Shown here piece after piece: positions 59,643-64,000 of a stretch of 64,000 nt of DNA. Source of the DNA: Acanthochlamys bracteata (lineage: Eukaryota; Streptophyta; Magnoliopsida; Pandanales; Velloziaceae); NCBI GenBank assembly GCA_019914995.1, contig CM034139.1:3822461-3886460 (forward strand). The letters are read 5' to 3'. The notes under the pieces were generated by a model that searched no databases, was not told where the DNA came from, and worked only from the letters and a program-made list of their open reading frames with translations. Made by a program: the position numbers and the translations under genes. Within the stretch, counting starts at the first letter, position 1. The number at the start of each line of letters is the position of its first letter.

Positions 59643-59941
59643 GTGAATTGATTTTGTCTGGTGCTCGTGATGGACGGTGGGTATTAGCTGAAGAGTGATC
59701 AGCGGTGAGAAATTCTCACGAGGACTTCACTCGGATCAATGAGCTGGCAGCCCGGAGCGACCAGAAGAGTAGGCCTTGGTTGATGAGCACAGTTCATTCT
59801 CTGATTTTGGGCCAAACAGTTGCCAGTTCTTTTGGATCTGGCAGCTATAATTGGGCCGGCGCTCTGGTCTTGCTTCACTATGGACCCGACTGAGTTAACC
59901 GATCTACTTCCATTCAGAACAGCCCTCCCTCCACGGCCGCA

Positions 59942-60616
59942 ATGAAGTTCACAGACTCGCCGGTAATCGAACTTCCGGTGAATGGCTCCGTGCTTTCTTT
60001 CCAACAAGACAACGGTTCTATGCACGTTGGCACTTCCGTATGGCCTTGCTCTCTCGTTCTAGCCAAGTTCGTCGAACGCTGGCTCCCTTCAATGAACAAC
60101 AACAACAACAATCCGTATTCAACTCTTCTAAACTTTACCGGAAAGCGAGCGATCGAGCTTGGATCCGGTTGTGGTCCTTCAGGAATCGCTCTATCTGTTC
60201 TCGGCCTCGATATAACCCTCACCGACATCGCTCCTGTTCTCCCGGCTCTCCGCAAGAATCTTAAACGAAACCGTCCTGCCTTACCCGGCCGAGTGCCGAA
60301 AATCGCACAGCTCTACTGGAACAATCTTGATCAAGCCCAATCTCTTCGCCCGCCGTTTGATATCGTTGTCGCTGCTGATGTTGTGTATATGGAAGATTCT
60401 GCTGTACAGCTTCTTTCTGCGATGGAGTCTCTTCTTGTTGATGATGGTGTGGTGTTGTTAGGGTACCAGCTGAGATCCCCTGAGGCACACCAGGTGTTCT
60501 GGGAACGGTGCAGGGAGGTGTTTCCGGTTATTGATAAGGTACCCCATGAGCATCTCCACCCGGAGTATGCGTATGAGGAGACCGATGTGTACATTTTCAG
60601 GAAGAGGAAATTGTAG
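59942..60616 (+). CDS. METTL21-type SAM-dependent methyltransferase
   Basis: A single-exon frame of 224 residues. MHVGTSVWPCSLVLAKFVE at 27-45 and the SAM-binding motif I IELGSGCGPSGIAL at 71-84 are followed by LTDIAPVLPALRKNLKRN (acidic residue for the ribose and post-II region) and FDIVVAADVVY at 139-149, which holds the DxxY-like motif of lysine methyltransferases in the METTL21/VCPKMT group. An Asn run (NNNNNN, 52-57) is a local low-complexity insert. It probably methylates lysine on a protein such as a chaperone; the substrate is unknown. It is divergent from H3.1 with 528 bases between the ATGs. Complete, with no defects seen. Confidence 0.92.
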   Translation: MKFTDSPVIELPVNGSVLSFQQDNGSMHVGTSVWPCSLVLAKFVERWLPSMNNNNNNPYSTLLNFTGKRAIELGSGCGPSGIALSVLGLDITLTDIAPVLPALRKNLKRNRPALPGRVPKIAQLYWNNLDQAQSLRPPFDIVVAADVVYMEDSAVQLLSAMESLLVDDGVVLLGYQLRSPEAHQVFWERCREVFPVIDKVPHEHLHPEYAYEETDVYIFRKRKL

Positions 60617-63180
60617 ATTTAGAATCAGCAACTATCCAGGTTAGTTGGTGGTATTCTATACATAACAGTGTCTTGTGGATCTATATATTTTGTTGTTTAT
60701 GATTGTGCAAGTAATTAGGTTGTTCACAATCTTATTGCTTCCATAAGAACTATCATGTTTTATCTGCGCGAATGGTTAAGTGCTGCGTGATTGAGATCCA
60801 TGCAGCCTTCAGTAGAGATGAAGTTTGTTATGTTGTGTGATGAGTCCCTATGGTCTTTTCATTTATTGTCGATTAATTTGCGTATCCATGAAGCAGGTAA
60901 AGAATTATCAGGATGATTTAGACATATGTCACTCATTGCCTGCTTGATAAGACTTCTCTAAGCTAATGTAGTAGGAGATATGTATGAATATAACTGTGTA
61001 TTCAAATGAAAAGGATTCTTGTAGTCATTCTCTATCACCTAAGTTGGTGAATAGTAGCAGCTCATGATGTTTGCTGATATAATTCGAGTTGTTTGAATCC
61101 ATATGCCTTTGTTAATGCTTCTAATGTTTCTAACTAACATGAATGATTCATCATGCAAGATTAGCCAATCTAACAAAATTTCATGTTTTATATTATTAAA
61201 TATGTAGGTTCTTATGGTATATAATTCAATGCCATTAGTTATCTGCACCTTATTTTATAGAATGCATTAAGATACTGACACATGTAGCATGATTAAATTG
61301 ATGCAATGGAAGTTTGCAAGTTGCTTATTAATTTGTCAAAAAACAGAGAAAATAAATGGTATAGATAATATAGGAACTTGTAGTGTTCAAAGCTAGTTGG
61401 AAACACTCCAAGTTTTTTGAGAAACCAGAAAGGCTCAAAATTTTCCTGGTGCTTTGTTAATTTTAGTATCATCATCTTATACCAGCATTAAGTTTGACAG
61501 ATTTATTCATAAATGATGTATGAATAATGATCAGTAAGATATAAGTTGAGAAAGAATGTAGGCTTAGAAAAGATATATGGTCCTTTCTTTTCGAGGATTG
61601 TTTTGGTTAATTGTGTAATTAGGACTCTCATATGTCCTCATAACCACATATTATAATGGACCAACCTGATAGTAGATTGAGGGGTTCTTTGTTTCAGCAA
61701 TTAATTATGCACTTTTTCTTATATCACACTATAGGAGTTGCTTGTTGATATCCTCTTATGTGGTCTTAATGAGGATGGTGTATCAGTTTTAAATATCTAA
61801 GCCTCCAGCCTCTAATATTTGTGTTTACTGTCATTGCTATCATATGCTAGATATCATAGCTAAAGCAGATTTACCTTTGGAAGGTCATTTGATATTATGT
61901 GCTACAATGCTGTTTGTGTAACTGTGTAATCTTGGATGAATACATTCAATATTTTATCATTCATGATTATGGGATAGGAAATACTTAAAAGGGTGCTTCT
62001 CTGATGGCTGACTTGGATTGTATCATTGTATCATAAAGGTGTTGGTATGACTATGTTGTTTAACTTCATTTGGATCGAAACAGTGTTTGTTTGTTCTAAC
62101 TTTATTTCCATGCAAACACTCCCCAAGTTGTTGTTCATTATTAAACCCTTGCATAAAAAAAGCAACAATAGGATCAGTTTGATTTCTTGTGCTTGGAAAT
62201 TTTGATATATCGTTTGTCCTTCTTGTTTCCAATTCTGTCTTTTGTGATTTCTTTTTTCTGGACAAAGTCCAAGCATCCATTCTCAAAAATTTTGTCATTC
62301 TTATCTATTTTAAACGAGTCTCAAGTTTGTTTCCTCTTTCTCTTATCACTGACATTTTCTTTGACACTCTTTGGGTACAGAGATCTTCTTATTTTGCTTT
62401 TCACTTACTTTGCCATCAACTGTTTAGTTAGTTCAAATTGCTCAAAATTGAAATACCTTTTTGTATTTACTTTCTTTTCATCTACAAACATATATGCACA
62501 ATATTTTTTGCTAGCAGGTTTCAGTTTAGATAGTGCCAAGGTATGGCAGGTGTGCATTTATCAGCATAAGAATTTGGAAATGGTATTTTAGTGTTGTTGA
62601 AGGTTGGCAAGTTTTCAGATTTGTACATTCTGTACAAGTGTTTTGCCGCAAGATTGCATTTATTCTTCAAAACTTGCATACGGCATGCTAAAAGCGTGTT
62701 GGTGAATATTATTGCGGTAAAGGAAATTGCAACGAGCATATTCTTTGTCGTATAGTTTCAAATGAAGATGAAAATATAATGCATGTTTGGCAATGCGTTT
62801 TAAAGTGCTTTTCCATTCATTTCAGTTTCTCCTTCTAATATATTTTATACAATATTATTAAAAAATTTAAGAAATATATATATAAATTATATGTTATAAA
62901 AAAATTTTGAGATAAAAAAAAAAAAAAGAAAATTTGTGTCAAAATTTTCTAAAAATAAGTTTTTTTTTCAAATTTCTTTATTTAAGCAATTCCGAACGAT
63001 CTCATAATCAGGAATTAGAGTGTGCTTCTCATGGGATGCTTCTACAAATTTGTTAACGTTAGAAGACCAATTTATGTGACTTGCAAAACCCGGGAAGCAA
63101 AATTTTGTTCGGAACAAGTGTTGCAGTGCAACGTAACTACCTAGCAAGGCTGACTCGCTTGTCAATTGGAGAACAGCAAC
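60617..63180. other. Spacer between methyltransferase genes
   Basis: No gene is supported in this 2.5 kb. The frames at 62023-62298 and 62187-62591 overlap on opposite strands and match nothing known to me. A type A repeat lies at 62784-63003, close to the end of the O-methyltransferase gene. Confidence 0.5.
62784..63003. repeat. MITE-like repeat, type A
   Basis: The left end ATGTTTGGCAATGCGTTTTA, with AAAGTGCTTTTCC, matches the type A pattern. The complemented right end GAGATCGTTCGGAATTGCTT is an imperfect inverted partner. The AT-rich body includes a poly(A) run. Confidence 0.5.
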
Positions 63181-64000
63181 CTAAGGGAAAACCTCGATCA
63201 GAGAACGAATTCCCAGAGGTGTGATCTTATAATCCGAGAAGCCTGCATCAGTAAAAATCTTTCTCCATTCATGTTCGCCTCGCTCTTTCCCGACTGAAGA
63301 TGCCATCATCAACATATCCCACGAAAGTTGTGCTTCAATCAATTGTGAATCTTCTTCGTTTGTGTTCAACACTATATCGATTATCATCACCTTCCCTCCG
63401 TTCTTTGGTATTGCTTCCCTGCAACGCTTGAGTATTTGCACGCAGTCTTCATCTGTCCAGAAATGGAGTAGTACCTGAAATCCAGAATTGTCTTGGTAAA
63501 TATTTGCCAAATACTTGGTAACAAATTGATACAAACACTTATATATCAGTTACCAAATTAAAGGCTCACCTTGAACAAGACGGCGTCAGCAGGTGGAATT
63601 CCGTCGAACATGTTACCTGCAACAAACTCCACCTGCCCTCCGATGGGCGCATGATTAGCGACAACATGTGGCAGATCAAACACAATGCACTCGACATCCG
63701 GGAACTCAGAGGCGATTATACTCGCGCAGGTTCCATTCCCGCCCCCAACATCAACGAGCGAAGTCACACCCTCAAACGCCTCTCTCCGTTTTTCAAAAAC
63801 TGCGTACATCATCAGCCTTGTATCTCCATCCACTGCATTATTCAGCATACTCTGCACCTCCGGCTTCTCTGCCGCCATCGCCCACACCGACTTCCCGTAT
63901 TCCAGCTCCGCAGCACTCGCTGTCATTGTTTCACTACTAAACCATTTAGCCAGGTTTTGCAGTGGTGAAGTTGCGAGCGGGTGAAGGAGAGCTTGAACAC
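63181..64000 (-). CDS. COMT-type small-molecule O-methyltransferase (5' end off window)
   Basis: Two exons are visible (minus): 63570 to beyond 64000, and 63181-63474. The visible protein starts VQALLHPLATSPLQNLAKWF and continues GKSVWAMAAEKPEVQS. It then has the SAM motif LVDVGGGNGTCASIIASEFP, CIVFDLPHVVANHAP, GNMFDGIPPADAVLFK, and across the junction VLLHFWTDEDCVQILKRC, which carries the catalytic His before the DED. It ends RSLIEVFP. This is the plant O-methyltransferase family 2 that methylates phenolics such as caffeic acid, flavonoids, stilbenes or alkaloids; the substrate cannot be told from this fragment. All visible motifs are intact. The N-terminal dimerisation domain lies past the right edge. 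Confidence 0.93.

Noticed and set aside
63651-63984. Three overlapping plus-strand frames at the right edge
   Set aside because: They are antisense shadows of the O-methyltransferase exon, which carries all family motifs.

Overview
The window is nuclear DNA of a flowering plant, almost certainly a eudicot. The evidence is GT-AG introns, AT-rich spacers full of small repeats, a plant-type histone H3.1, a WOX9-type homeobox gene, a RABA1 GTPase and a Ty1/copia element primed by initiator-Met tRNA. I cannot name the species. No rRNA or tRNA gene and no CRISPR array was seen.

Layout from left to right: (1) 466-1839 minus, ribosomal protein L18a-like membrane protein, last exon off the left edge. 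(2) 2641-6430, a decayed copia element with both LTRs. (3) 7945-9838 minus, five-exon GDSL esterase/lipase whose first intron is GC-AG. (4) 11564-12294 plus, a broken AP2/ERF gene. (5) 12691-14464 minus, a short ER protein resembling the N-terminus of glucosidase II beta. (6) 16108-20112 plus, wreck of a mitochondrial TypA/BipA translational GTPase. (7) 20113-26100, AT-rich spacer with MITE-like elements. (8) 27380-29933 plus, WOX9-like. (9) 33241-35285 plus, RABA1-type Rab. (10) 36731-42590 minus, RING-H2 E3 ligase of the MBR/HIP family with a non-coding first exon. (11) 44446-49044 minus, PDAP1/28-kDa heat- and acid-stable phosphoprotein family. (12) 50735-55400 plus, a decayed RTN4IP1-like quinone-oxidoreductase gene carrying a MITE and a truncated LINE. 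(13) 56376-58553 minus, OPA3-like. (14) 59003-59413 minus, histone H3.1, divergent from (15) 59942-60616 plus, a METTL21-type methyltransferase. (16) 63181-64000 minus, a COMT-type O-methyltransferase cut by the right edge.

These genes do not form a pathway; they are ordinary single-copy-style plant genes. The most informative pattern is the coexistence of well-kept genes with three multi-part host pseudogenes (ERF, TypA/BipA, RTN4IP1-like). Two of the three keep their intron layout, so they decayed in place and are not retrocopies. From memory, RABA1, RING and RTN4IP1-like genes lie near one another on Arabidopsis chromosome 3, and GDSL, WOX8 and the PDAP1-like gene lie near one another on chromosome 5. 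The window therefore looks like an ancestral eudicot block undergoing gene loss after duplication. I found no clearly new biological system. The observations most worth checking are the short membrane-anchored glucosidase-II-beta-like protein, alternative splice options in WOX9 and the RING gene, the H3.1/methyltransferase divergent promoter, and the MITE families. Exon positions were derived by hand from splice signals, reading-frame continuity and recalled family sequences.
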